Origin: JANYCO01 sp035535995
GTDB lineage: Bacteria > Bacteroidota > Bacteroidia > Cytophagales > Cytophagaceae
Assembly (NCBI GenBank): GCA_035535995.1
Contig: DATLOZ010000024.1
Span: forward strand, 54,620-118,619
Length of the DNA: 64,000 nucleotides
Direction of reading: 5' to 3'
The position numbers and the translations under genes are program-made. Shown in pieces: positions 8,495 through 17,054 of this stretch (the first letter of the stretch is position 1; each line of letters opens with the position of its first letter). The notes below the pieces were generated by a model. It searched no databases. It was given only the letters and a program-made list of their open reading frames with translations, and was not told the origin of the DNA.

Positions 8495-9907
8495 ATGGTA
8501 TTTAGTAGTATTATCTTTTTATTCTGGTTTTTGCCCTTTGTTCTGATATTGTATTACCTGGCTCCAGGGAAAATGAAGAACTTTGTAATGATGGCAATGA
8601 GCCTTCTCTTCTATACCTGGGGAGAAGAAATAATGGTAATATTGGTGATCATCTCCACGATAGTAGATTTTTTTTGCGGTCTTATCATAGAAAGCGGACG
8701 GAGAAAGTTGGGGATTACTATTTCCGTCATGACCAATCTTGGGCTGTTGGGCTTTTTTAAATATTTCAATTTTGCATTTGAAAATTTTAACTTGGTACTC
8801 AATTTCTTTGGCGTGGAAAATACATTTTTAACTCACGTGCCTTATATAGCTCTTCCCATCGGTATCAGCTTTTATTCGTTCCAAACTTTGTCTTATACAA
8901 TTGATGTATATAAAGGAGAAGTAAAAGCAAACAGGAATATAATCGATTTTGCAGCCTATGTTACCATGTTCCCACAGTTGGTGGCAGGCCCCATAGTACG
9001 TTATGCTGATATCAACGATCAGCTCAACAACAAAGATATTTCTGTCAATAATTTTGCCCTCGGAACAGAACGATTCATTATTGGACTGGCCAAAAAAGTT
9101 TTGATCGCCAATACTTTTGCCACAATTGCGGATGACGTGTTTTCGCAAAATATTCAGGAGCTTCCTACCTTGTTTGCATGGATAGGAATTATTGCCTATT
9201 CCTTTCAGATCTATTATGATTTTTCCGGTTATTCCGATATGGCAATCGGACTTGGAAAAATGTTTGGGTTTGATTTTCTGGAAAATTTCAATTATCCCTA
9301 TATCTCAAAAAGTATCCGAGAGTTTTGGCGACGCTGGCATATTTCACTTTCCTCGTGGTTTAGAGATTATGTATACATTCCTTTAGGTGGAGACCGTAAA
9401 GGAAAATACAGGACTTATGTAAATCTCATGATCGTGTTTTTTCTGACAGGTCTTTGGCATGGCGCGAGTTGGAATTTTATCGTATGGGGATTTCTTCATG
9501 GCTTTTTTATTGTAGGAGAAAGATTGGGATGGGGGAAAAGGCTTCAGCTATTGCCTTCCTTTGTGCAACATTGCTACACTCTGTTGATCGTAGTAACAGG
9601 ATGGGTTTTTTTTAGAGCAGAAAATATGGGAGACGCATTTCTGTATTTGCAAAAAATGTTTTGGTTCTCCGAAGGAAACCTGGCGCTATACAGTTACCTC
9701 GATTTTTTTCATGCCAATATCCGGACGCTGTTTTTTCTTTTGATCGCTATCATCTTTGCGATGCCGCTTTATCTTACCATTTATAAATTCCTGGAATCGC
9801 AGAAACTCGTATTTGTTCGCTTATTTTTCTTTTTGGTTCTGTTTGCTATTTCGATCGTTTACTTAGGCGCAGATTCATACAATCCATTTATATATTTTAG
9901 ATTTTAG
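8495..9907 (+). CDS. MBOAT O-acyltransferase, AlgI-like
   Basis: A 470-residue polytopic protein of the AlgI/DltB branch. The family histidines are present: H282 in FWRRWHISLSSWFRDY and H322 in GLWHGASWNF. In alginate and other glycan systems this protein carries acetyl groups across the inner membrane for O-acetylation of the polymer outside the cytoplasm. The gene 5 nt downstream encodes an AlgJ/AlgX-like partner, so the pair probably acetylates the polysaccharide made by this locus. Confidence 0.93.
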   Translation: MVFSSIIFLFWFLPFVLILYYLAPGKMKNFVMMAMSLLFYTWGEEIMVILVIISTIVDFFCGLIIESGRRKLGITISVMTNLGLLGFFKYFNFAFENFNLVLNFFGVENTFLTHVPYIALPIGISFYSFQTLSYTIDVYKGEVKANRNIIDFAAYVTMFPQLVAGPIVRYADINDQLNNKDISVNNFALGTERFIIGLAKKVLIANTFATIADDVFSQNIQELPTLFAWIGIIAYSFQIYYDFSGYSDMAIGLGKMFGFDFLENFNYPYISKSIREFWRRWHISLSSWFRDYVYIPLGGDRKGKYRTYVNLMIVFFLTGLWHGASWNFIVWGFLHGFFIVGERLGWGKRLQLLPSFVQHCYTLLIVVTGWVFFRAENMGDAFLYLQKMFWFSEGNLALYSYLDFFHANIRTLFFLLIAIIFAMPLYLTIYKFLESQKLVFVRLFFFLVLFAISIVYLGADSYNPFIYFRF

Positions 9908-9912
9908 ACACC

Positions 9913-11064
9913 ATGCGAAACACTAAAATATTAACTGTCGCCTCCTTTCTGATCATTATTGGCTTTCCAATGATTCTTCAGCTCATAGGGATTGAAATGA
10001 AACAGAGGAATGCAGAAAACCGGAACCTGGAAAAAATGCCTGTGTTTTCTTTAAATAAAACCCGTCAGGCTAAAAATGTTTTGGACGGAATACTTGGGAT
10101 CTATAAAGATGTGATGATCTATAAAAATAAATTTCATACATATTATGAAGACCGGTTTGTGCTAAAATATATTTTGTTTGAAAACTATAAAACCATTCAG
10201 CGTGGCGTATTTGCCCAGCAACCGATTCCGCAAAAAGTAGTAGAAGGAACCGATGGCTGGATGTTTCTTGGGAATAGCTATTCAAACGATATTGCAGAAT
10301 CGAAAGGGATAAAAGTATTTACAGAAAAAGAGATTATAAAAATAAAAACAAACCTGCTAAACCAAAAAGAATGGCTGGATAAAAAAGGAATCCACTATTA
10401 TGTAGCCATCGCTCCCAATAAACTTTCTGTATACGGAGAATACCTGGCCATAAAAAGATCGGAAAAAAAGACCAAGCGAGAACAGCTGATAGAAGCAATG
10501 AATACTACAGCGCTTCCATTGATAGACATGACAGCACTTCTGAGAAAAACAGATGACACGATCCTCTATGAAAAGACGGGATCACACTGGAATGACCTGG
10601 GGGCTTTTTATGGTTACAAAACGTTGATCAACCGCATTCATAAAGATTATCCGGAAATAGTGCCCCTGGAGCTAAAAGACTTTAATAGGATTCCTAAAAT
10701 AACGTATCAGGAAGATCTGATAAAAATGCTCAATGAAAGTCGGTTGGAGAAACAAATTTCGCTTACTGCAAAATATCCTGAGGCTTCGAAACAAGTGGCT
10801 TCGCAGCTAAGCATTTCTCCTTATTACAACAAGCTTCCTCAGGATTATGAAAAAAGATACAAAAGCAATGTGAATAGACTTAAGGTAGTCATGTTCAGAG
10901 ATTCATTTTCTTCCGCCATGTTAAAATATGTGAAAGAAAATTTTGGAGAAGTAGTATTTGTCTGGAGCGACCGTTTCGATAAAGAGTTGATCGAAACGGA
11001 AAAACCAGATATTGTAATACAGGAAGTAGTGGAGCGCGAAGTAGATGTTTTTCTCAGAGAGTAA
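9913..11064 (+). CDS. AlgJ/AlgX-like (DHHW/SGNH) acetyltransferase partner
   Basis: A 383-residue protein with one N-terminal membrane anchor (residues about 7-27) and a periplasmic SGNH-hydrolase-like domain. DGWMFLGNSYS (114-124), GSHWNDLGAFYGY (223-235) and RDSFSSAML (329-337) match the layout of AlgJ/AlgX proteins, which use Asp, His and Ser to move acetyl groups to the glycan. His225 and Ser331 are present, but the Asp of the usual DxH pair is Gly223. It directly follows the MBOAT gene, which supports the role. Confidence 0.82.
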   Translation: MRNTKILTVASFLIIIGFPMILQLIGIEMKQRNAENRNLEKMPVFSLNKTRQAKNVLDGILGIYKDVMIYKNKFHTYYEDRFVLKYILFENYKTIQRGVFAQQPIPQKVVEGTDGWMFLGNSYSNDIAESKGIKVFTEKEIIKIKTNLLNQKEWLDKKGIHYYVAIAPNKLSVYGEYLAIKRSEKKTKREQLIEAMNTTALPLIDMTALLRKTDDTILYEKTGSHWNDLGAFYGYKTLINRIHKDYPEIVPLELKDFNRIPKITYQEDLIKMLNESRLEKQISLTAKYPEASKQVASQLSISPYYNKLPQDYEKRYKSNVNRLKVVMFRDSFSSAMLKYVKENFGEVVFVWSDRFDKELIETEKPDIVIQEVVEREVDVFLRE

Positions 11065-11085
11065 TAATTTAATGATTGGATCGAT

Positions 11086-11841
11086 ATGGCCAGACGTAAC
11101 TATTTAGTGTGTATCCCTACTTATAATGAAGCGGAAAATGTAAAGATCATTTACCAGCTTATCCGCATACTGCCGATCAGCAATGAGATAGACCTTTTGT
11201 TTGTAGACGATAATTCGCCTGATGGAACAGGAGAGATCCTGGAAAGGATGAGAGCTGAAGATCCCAATTTTTATGTTCTTCATAGAAAGGGAAAAGAAGG
11301 CATTGGAAGTGCTCATCAGGCAGGTATCAAATGGGCCTACGATCAGGGATACGAACATTTGGTGACAATGGATTGTGATCTTACACATTCTCCGGATGAC
11401 ATTGAAAAATTTATAAGTCAGGAAGCACAAAATATTGTAGTAATAGGATCAAGATATCTACAGAAAGACAGCCTGGATACCTGGAATATATTTAGAAAAC
11501 TACTTACCAGGTTTGGACATTTCCTTACGATGGTATTGCTGAATATGCCTTATGATGCAAGTGGTGCTTTTAGGTATTACAGGATAAAAAGTATTCCCAT
11601 TACGATCTTTGAAAAAGTGGAATCCAAAGGTTATTCTTTCTTTTTTGAAAGTCTTTTAGTTCTAAGTCTAAATGAAATTAAAATTAAAGAAGTTCCGATT
11701 AAATTACCCAAGAGAACGTATGGAAACTCCAAAATGAGTTTTAAGGACGCCTGGACCAGTCTGCAATTTTTAATTAAAATGTTCCGGAAGAAAACTTTTC
11801 ATAAGAACACAATGATTATAAATAAAAAAATATATGAATAA
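11086..11841 (+). CDS. GT2 glycosyltransferase, dolichol-phosphate-mannose-synthase-like
   Basis: A 251-residue cytoplasmic family 2 glycosyltransferase. It starts YLVCIPTYNEAENVKII, with LFVDDNSPDGTGE at about 43-55 and MDCDLTHSP at about 96-104, the layout of DPM1-type enzymes. These load mannose or a related sugar on a polyprenyl phosphate. It lacks the C-terminal membrane pair seen in the GT2 at 5366, so the locus has two different lipid-sugar synthases. It overlaps the following methyltransferase gene by 8 nt. Confidence 0.9.
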   Translation: MARRNYLVCIPTYNEAENVKIIYQLIRILPISNEIDLLFVDDNSPDGTGEILERMRAEDPNFYVLHRKGKEGIGSAHQAGIKWAYDQGYEHLVTMDCDLTHSPDDIEKFISQEAQNIVVIGSRYLQKDSLDTWNIFRKLLTRFGHFLTMVLLNMPYDASGAFRYYRIKSIPITIFEKVESKGYSFFFESLLVLSLNEIKIKEVPIKLPKRTYGNSKMSFKDAWTSLQFLIKMFRKKTFHKNTMIINKKIYE

Positions 11842-12514
11842 AGAAGAGCAAATTGAGAAAGACTGGGATATATATTGGTCGGCACAGAATAATTCTTCCA
11901 ATGCAGTATACGATGTGATCGCCAACTTTTACAGAAACAATATTATACGACCATATCTGAATGGTTTTTTGACAAAACATTTTCAAAAAGGACAAAAGGT
12001 ATTACACGCAGGTTGCGGAAGTGGTAAAGTGGATGTTAATATTGTGAATTATTTGTCAATAACAGCGCTTGATATTTCGAGACCAGCATTAGAGATTTAC
12101 AAAAAAGTAAATGGAAATAAAGCAACGGTCATTCAGGGAAATATTTTTTCACTTCCTTTTTCAGAAGAAACCTTCGACGGGATCTACGATCTGGGAGTGA
12201 TTGAGCATTTCACTGAAGAAGAAATCCAGGAGATCCTTCTCGAGTTTAAAAGAGTATTACGACCTGGAGGAAAAATAGTGTTGTTTATCCCTCCCGTTTT
12301 CGGACTTACTGTTCAGGTATTGGATTTCGCACATTTTTTTCTGAATAAAATTTTAAGAAGAAATGTCAAATTGCACCCCGATGAAATTACAAGAATAAAA
12401 TCGAAACAGCATATCAAAGAATTAATTGAAAAAGCCGGGTTTAAATTCATAGAATATTACTTTGGTCCTAAAGATCTTTTTACGCAAATTGTAATTGTAG
12501 GAAGTAAAGCGTAA
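11834..12514 (+). CDS. SAM-dependent class I methyltransferase
   Basis: A 226-residue Rossmann methyltransferase. Motif I is VLHAGCGSGK (56-65), followed by ALDISRPALEIYKK and by DGIYDLGVIEHFTEEE as motif IV. The C-terminal half has a hydrophobic patch (FGLTVQVLDFAHFFLNKIL) that may touch the membrane. Substrate unknown. Its place between two lipid-linked glycosyltransferase genes suggests methylation of a sugar or of a lipid intermediate. It overlaps the upstream gene and the next starts 5 nt after its stop. Confidence 0.85.
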   Translation: MNKEEQIEKDWDIYWSAQNNSSNAVYDVIANFYRNNIIRPYLNGFLTKHFQKGQKVLHAGCGSGKVDVNIVNYLSITALDISRPALEIYKKVNGNKATVIQGNIFSLPFSEETFDGIYDLGVIEHFTEEEIQEILLEFKRVLRPGGKIVLFIPPVFGLTVQVLDFAHFFLNKILRRNVKLHPDEITRIKSKQHIKELIEKAGFKFIEYYFGPKDLFTQIVIVGSKA

Positions 12515-12519
12515 GCTAT

Positions 12520-13932
12520 ATGAGTCGTAAAATATATTTATTTTTGATCGTTTTTGTAATAGGTCTGGGGTGCCGCTTGTACAAGCTTAAGAGCAGAGAA
12601 ATTCACTTTGATGAGAAAGCGTCCATTGGTTGTTCCGTTGGAATTCCTTTTGCAGGTATTTATCAAACACGTTCTTCTACTTGGGAAGAACTCAAAATAA
12701 ATCCGGATCATTTTTCTTCCGCCGACTTCTGGAAGTATAATTCCATTAAAAATGTATATAATTCAACCTTAGAGGACAATGGTAGTATTCTTTATTTTAC
12801 AACATTGCACTATTGGACTAATTTGTTTGGAACCAAAATATTTACGTATCGTCTTTATTCGGCTATATTCAGCTTAGCTGTTGTAATTGCTATTTACTTT
12901 TTTACATTCGAACTGTTTGGATCTTGGTACGTCTCTTTTGTAGCGGCTCTTTTACTAGCCTTGCATCCATTGCATATAAGCTCCGGGCAATTCACCCGCT
13001 CGCATTCTATGGCTTGTTTTTTTACCTGTTGTGCTACTTATTTTTTTTTTAGATTACTAAGGGATAAAAATTACAAAAATATTTTTCTCTATGCCCTGTT
13101 CTGTACCGCTGCCATGTTGAGTCATTATTTTGCATCGTATATTATACTTGGACATTTTATATATATGCTGGCAGTAGAAAGAAATAAGATCACCTGGAAA
13201 TATTTTATAATAGCTGGAACACTCTCGGTATCTTTATTTGGAATTTGGATGATATTAGGAGGACTAGAAGGAATCCGGAATTTGTCGGAGGTGAACAAGC
13301 AGTTTCAGTCATACGCAGATCATTGGAAAGAAGGCGACAATCCTTATTATACACCGTTTACCCTTAAAACTATGATAGGAGGCTATATCCAGGTATCTCT
13401 TGCAATTACGGGTAATTTGTTCCAAGAATTACTCAACTATTCACTTAGTAAATTAGTTGTTCTCACTGTTTTATTCTGGGGAACGTTGGCCTATATCTTT
13501 TTTACAATGAAGAGTCATCTTTACAGAAAAGAAATTTATTTGTTGCTGATCCTTATCGCTGGGTATTTTATTTGGGCCACCATAATAAGTATGCGCTCTA
13601 ATTTTATTGTTTATTTTCAGACAGGTTATTCTGTTTATATTGTACCCTACGTATGCATATTAATTGCCTACTTGTCGCAAGTACTATATCAATCGGGGAA
13701 AGATAAACTTTTATATTGCTTTATTGTATTGCAGGCATTAGTCTGGTCAGTATCTTTTTATCTCTACTATGACATAAATACTTCACAAAAAACACCTGGC
13801 GTTTTTTATGAAGTATTGGCAGAAAAGAAATTATTGGAAAAAGATATTATAACCTATCCTGACTGGGAAACCGCATTTATGGTAGATTTGTCGCTCAGAC
13901 AACATCCAGAAATTGTTCAGAGAATAAAATAG
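12520..13932 (+). CDS. GT39-family-like integral membrane glycosyltransferase
   Basis: A 470-residue protein with about eleven hydrophobic segments. The first periplasmic loop reads REIHFDEKASIG (residues 26-37), and the DE pair sits where PMT/ArnT enzymes have their catalytic acidic residue. HPLHISSGQFTRSHSM near residue 150 is also characteristic (HxxxxxQxxR type). It would take a sugar from a lipid carrier, probably supplied by the GT2 enzymes at 5366 or 11086. A T10 run at 13041-13050 encodes three Phe and is the longest homopolymer seen in a coding sequence here. Confidence 0.85.
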   Translation: MSRKIYLFLIVFVIGLGCRLYKLKSREIHFDEKASIGCSVGIPFAGIYQTRSSTWEELKINPDHFSSADFWKYNSIKNVYNSTLEDNGSILYFTTLHYWTNLFGTKIFTYRLYSAIFSLAVVIAIYFFTFELFGSWYVSFVAALLLALHPLHISSGQFTRSHSMACFFTCCATYFFFRLLRDKNYKNIFLYALFCTAAMLSHYFASYIILGHFIYMLAVERNKITWKYFIIAGTLSVSLFGIWMILGGLEGIRNLSEVNKQFQSYADHWKEGDNPYYTPFTLKTMIGGYIQVSLAITGNLFQELLNYSLSKLVVLTVLFWGTLAYIFFTMKSHLYRKEIYLLLILIAGYFIWATIISMRSNFIVYFQTGYSVYIVPYVCILIAYLSQVLYQSGKDKLLYCFIVLQALVWSVSFYLYYDINTSQKTPGVFYEVLAEKKLLEKDIITYPDWETAFMVDLSLRQHPEIVQRIK

Positions 13933-13962
13933 TATATACAATAATTAAAAGCTGTATTAGGT

Positions 13963-15888
13963 ATGGTAAATATTTTTATTACTTATTTCACTATCCTGAT
14001 TGTATTACTGCTCTTGTTCCTTGTGCTGGGTTCTTTTTTGCTTACGTGTTTCCATACAAAAATTGAAAATCGCTATGCCTCATTATTCCTTAGTTTGCTG
14101 ACAGGCAATGTGTGCTTTGTATTGCTTGCTTCAATATTTTTTACCAAAGGAGTGACCATAAATCTCGCTTTTCTGATCGTGTTTATTTTTCTCATCGACA
14201 ATTCAAAAAAGTATCCCTTCAAAATGATGGAGCTCAAGAGTTTTATTTTAAAGATATGGAACGGACGAACCGTCCTGGAAGTTTTCGTTTTGATCCTGAT
14301 CATTTTTGTCTTCAAATATTTTTCCATTTATAGTAAAACCGATATTCCTCTTTTACCTAATACAGATCAGGTTTTTTATTCCAATGTTTCCGATTTTATG
14401 ATGCAAACAGGGCTTGAAAATATTTCGATGGATTATACACTCCTGGTAGGAGAAGGAGTAAGCCCTTATCACTACTTCGAGATCTGGCAGAATGCGGGTA
14501 CTGTCTTTCTCTTTTCTGCCAACAGTACGCTCTCTTTCACATTGATCACTATTACCTCCGGAATGATTTTAATCGTACTTGGATTGGTAGCATTATTGTC
14601 CGAGCTTAAACAAATTCAATCCACCGATAAATGGTTTTGTCTTGCCGGCCTTTTCCTGAGCGGCTTTTCATTCGGATTATATAAAACAATTCCTTTTTTT
14701 GAATCTCTGCACGTTTACACCCGCAACGCAGCCGACTATCCCAAACTGATCCCCCTTTATCTTTTTCTGATTGCAGCCTTTCTGTTTTTTCTGCAAAACA
14801 GAAAGGAAAAAATGATCCTGGTTTTGTTGTGTCTACCCATCGTTTCGATCGCCAGTTCCATCGGGATCCTAACAGGTATCTTCTCTTTCCTGCTGATGGA
14901 TAGGATCTGGAAAAAAGAATACGCTCCTCGACTTCTGATCGCTACTCTACTAGTAGCATTCTATATCTTTGCATTTTATAAATTGTTTAACAAAGAAGCC
15001 GGCACTCACATCTCCACAAGTCCTTCATCGCTTATAGCGAACGTCCTCAAACCAGGGTACCTGATGACCAGCTTTAATATAATAGCCGGCGCTTCTATCC
15101 AGTTTGGATTAGTCTATCTCCCTTTTGTGGCGTTTGTTTATCTTATCAATCCAGGCATGATCAAATGGAGATATGAATATTGGGGGATATTACTTGTGTA
15201 TGGCTTCGCTTTATCAGGCTGGGCAGTACAACATGATAACCTCGATTCGGTGCAGGTTTTTTCCAATCTCTCGGTCTCCTTATTTAATGTTCTTGCTTTT
15301 ATTTGTCTGTTATCATTGCTGGCGGATCTGAAAACAATCGGAGCTCTGCGTCTGATGCTCGCAGGAGTAACTCTGGTTTGTATACTGCAGATGAAAGTAT
15401 CCTGGGTCGCCTACAGAAGCGAGCATGTCAATGATCCTGATTATTTGAAGCGCATTCATTTCCTGAGCAAAGATCTTTCGTCAATAGGAGCATTTATGTT
15501 GTCCAAAGAAAAGTATGAAGAAACACCTTTCAGTTATGTCTCCAATTTTGTGATCCTGGGCGATTACCTGGTGTATGCAAAATATAAAACATTGCCTACT
15601 TCTATCTCTCCTTTCGAAATGTCTTTTTCAAAAGACTCTGCCATAGCGAAGCTTCAGAGAGAAGGGAGAAATGACACACCATTTTTTGTTTTTGTGGAAG
15701 AGGAAAAAAATGCAAAAAAGTTTTCTTCTATTGAACAAAGCCAGGTTGATTTTATAAAAAAATATCATATTAATTATATTATCGCTACAAAAGATATTTC
15801 GTTAAGTCCATTATTGAAAAACCTTGTGCGAGAAGAAATAAAAGATAAGAAAACGGGGGAGCACTTTTTTCTGCTGAAAAGAGATTGA
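13963..15888 (+). CDS. Large polytopic membrane protein of the polysaccharide locus, family unknown
   Basis: A 641-residue protein with about twelve to fourteen membrane segments up to residue 485 and a soluble C-terminal domain of about 155 residues (SFSKDSAIAKLQREG to the end). The first large loop carries PLLPNTDQVFYSNVSDFMMQTG, an acidic loop in the position used by GT-C glycosyltransferases. Topology and position, last in the operon, fit a GT-C enzyme or a polymerase (Wzy-like role). No signature settles it. It is convergent with the GT4 gene, the stops being about 30 nt apart. Confidence 0.8.
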   Translation: MVNIFITYFTILIVLLLLFLVLGSFLLTCFHTKIENRYASLFLSLLTGNVCFVLLASIFFTKGVTINLAFLIVFIFLIDNSKKYPFKMMELKSFILKIWNGRTVLEVFVLILIIFVFKYFSIYSKTDIPLLPNTDQVFYSNVSDFMMQTGLENISMDYTLLVGEGVSPYHYFEIWQNAGTVFLFSANSTLSFTLITITSGMILIVLGLVALLSELKQIQSTDKWFCLAGLFLSGFSFGLYKTIPFFESLHVYTRNAADYPKLIPLYLFLIAAFLFFLQNRKEKMILVLLCLPIVSIASSIGILTGIFSFLLMDRIWKKEYAPRLLIATLLVAFYIFAFYKLFNKEAGTHISTSPSSLIANVLKPGYLMTSFNIIAGASIQFGLVYLPFVAFVYLINPGMIKWRYEYWGILLVYGFALSGWAVQHDNLDSVQVFSNLSVSLFNVLAFICLLSLLADLKTIGALRLMLAGVTLVCILQMKVSWVAYRSEHVNDPDYLKRIHFLSKDLSSIGAFMLSKEKYEETPFSYVSNFVILGDYLVYAKYKTLPTSISPFEMSFSKDSAIAKLQREGRNDTPFFVFVEEEKNAKKFSSIEQSQVDFIKKYHINYIIATKDISLSPLLKNLVREEIKDKKTGEHFFLLKRD

Positions 15889-15914
15889 AATAAACGGCTA
15901 TATCAATCGATTTT

Positions 15915-17054
15915 TTATAAGAGTACTTTTGTAGTTGTAGTATTCAGTAATAAATTCCCTTTATAAAGTGTATTAAAAAGTTTCAGATATTCATCTTTCC
16001 AGGCATCGATCGAGTAGCGTTCTTCTACAATTGAGCGACCTTCTTCACTGAATTTTTTTCTCAAAGCTGCATCCTGAATCAGGATTTTTATCTTTTCATA
16101 CCATTCCTCTGTACTCGAGGCAAGAAATCCGTTGACCCCATCCTGGATGATCTCTGTATTCACCCCAACTGGCGACATGATCGTAGGAATGCCTAGTCCC
16201 ATATACTGCAGGCCTTTGAGTCCGCATTTGCCTTTGGCCCATTCATCGTCTGGCAGAGGCATGATCCCAATGTCAATGTAGCGGAGATCGTCCAGCTCGG
16301 TTTCTTTTTTCCATGGCAACCCTTTTAGTTCAAGCGCTTCGTTCACATAATTTCCATCGCCGATCAGGCGAAATTCTACCCGCTCACCAAACTCTTCTTT
16401 AATTTTTTTCAGCGCTTTCAAAATAGTTTCGAAATGGATCACAGTAGAAAAACTTCCGCTCCAACCCACACAGACTTTATGGGTGTTCTTTACGGGTGGT
16501 GCAGGAAAATATTCTTTTGTATCGATGGTGGTAGGAATAATGACCACGGAAGGATTGTATGACAGAGAATAGTCGGCTAGGTATTGATTTCCGGCAAAGA
16601 TAAGGGAAGAGATTTTGATAATGTCTTTTGTTTTCTCTGGGCGTTTCAACCACTGAAATTTCCGGTTGGGATTAAAATCACTTTTCTGATGAAGAAAAAT
16701 GGAATCATCGAAATCAAAGATCATTCCTTTGCGTGCTCTTTTGGCCAGTGCTTTTTCAAAAAAAATATTACCAAGAAAAAAGGCTTCCCGTTGAATGAAA
16801 ATCAGATCGTATTGACCCGCGGTAGCTACATCTTTAAAGCGGCGTCCAAGCGCCTTAAGTAGAATCCAAGCTTTGACAAGGGGGGGGTGTGTCTTTTGAT
16901 AAAATTTTTTGTCTTCTTCCGGATAAAGAAGAAAAGAGATTTTGCAATCCCATCCGTTTTCTGTCAGATGGGGAATATACTGTTCAAAACGAAACCGTTG
17001 AGAAGGGCTGCGGTCGGGTCTATGCGCGCAGACGAACAGAATTTTCTTTTTCAT
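15915..17054 (-). CDS. GT4-type glycosyltransferase
   Basis: A 379-residue GT-B glycosyltransferase. The N-terminus reads ILFVCAHRPDRSPSQRFRF. The C-terminal domain has VCVGWSGSFSTVIHFE and a donor-binding region, KCGLKGLQYMGLGIPTIMSPVGVNTEII. This is a cytoplasmic transferase for a surface glycan. It shares one base with the upstream epimerase (TAATG at 17052-17056), so the two are coupled. A G8 run on the plus strand (16880-16887) encodes His56-Pro57-Pro58 as C8. A one-base slip there would truncate the protein near residue 60, which makes phase variation possible. Confidence 0.9.
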   Translation of the reverse strand: MKKKILFVCAHRPDRSPSQRFRFEQYIPHLTENGWDCKISFLLYPEEDKKFYQKTHPPLVKAWILLKALGRRFKDVATAGQYDLIFIQREAFFLGNIFFEKALAKRARKGMIFDFDDSIFLHQKSDFNPNRKFQWLKRPEKTKDIIKISSLIFAGNQYLADYSLSYNPSVVIIPTTIDTKEYFPAPPVKNTHKVCVGWSGSFSTVIHFETILKALKKIKEEFGERVEFRLIGDGNYVNEALELKGLPWKKETELDDLRYIDIGIMPLPDDEWAKGKCGLKGLQYMGLGIPTIMSPVGVNTEIIQDGVNGFLASSTEEWYEKIKILIQDAALRKKFSEEGRSIVEERYSIDAWKDEYLKLFNTLYKGNLLLNTTTTKVLL

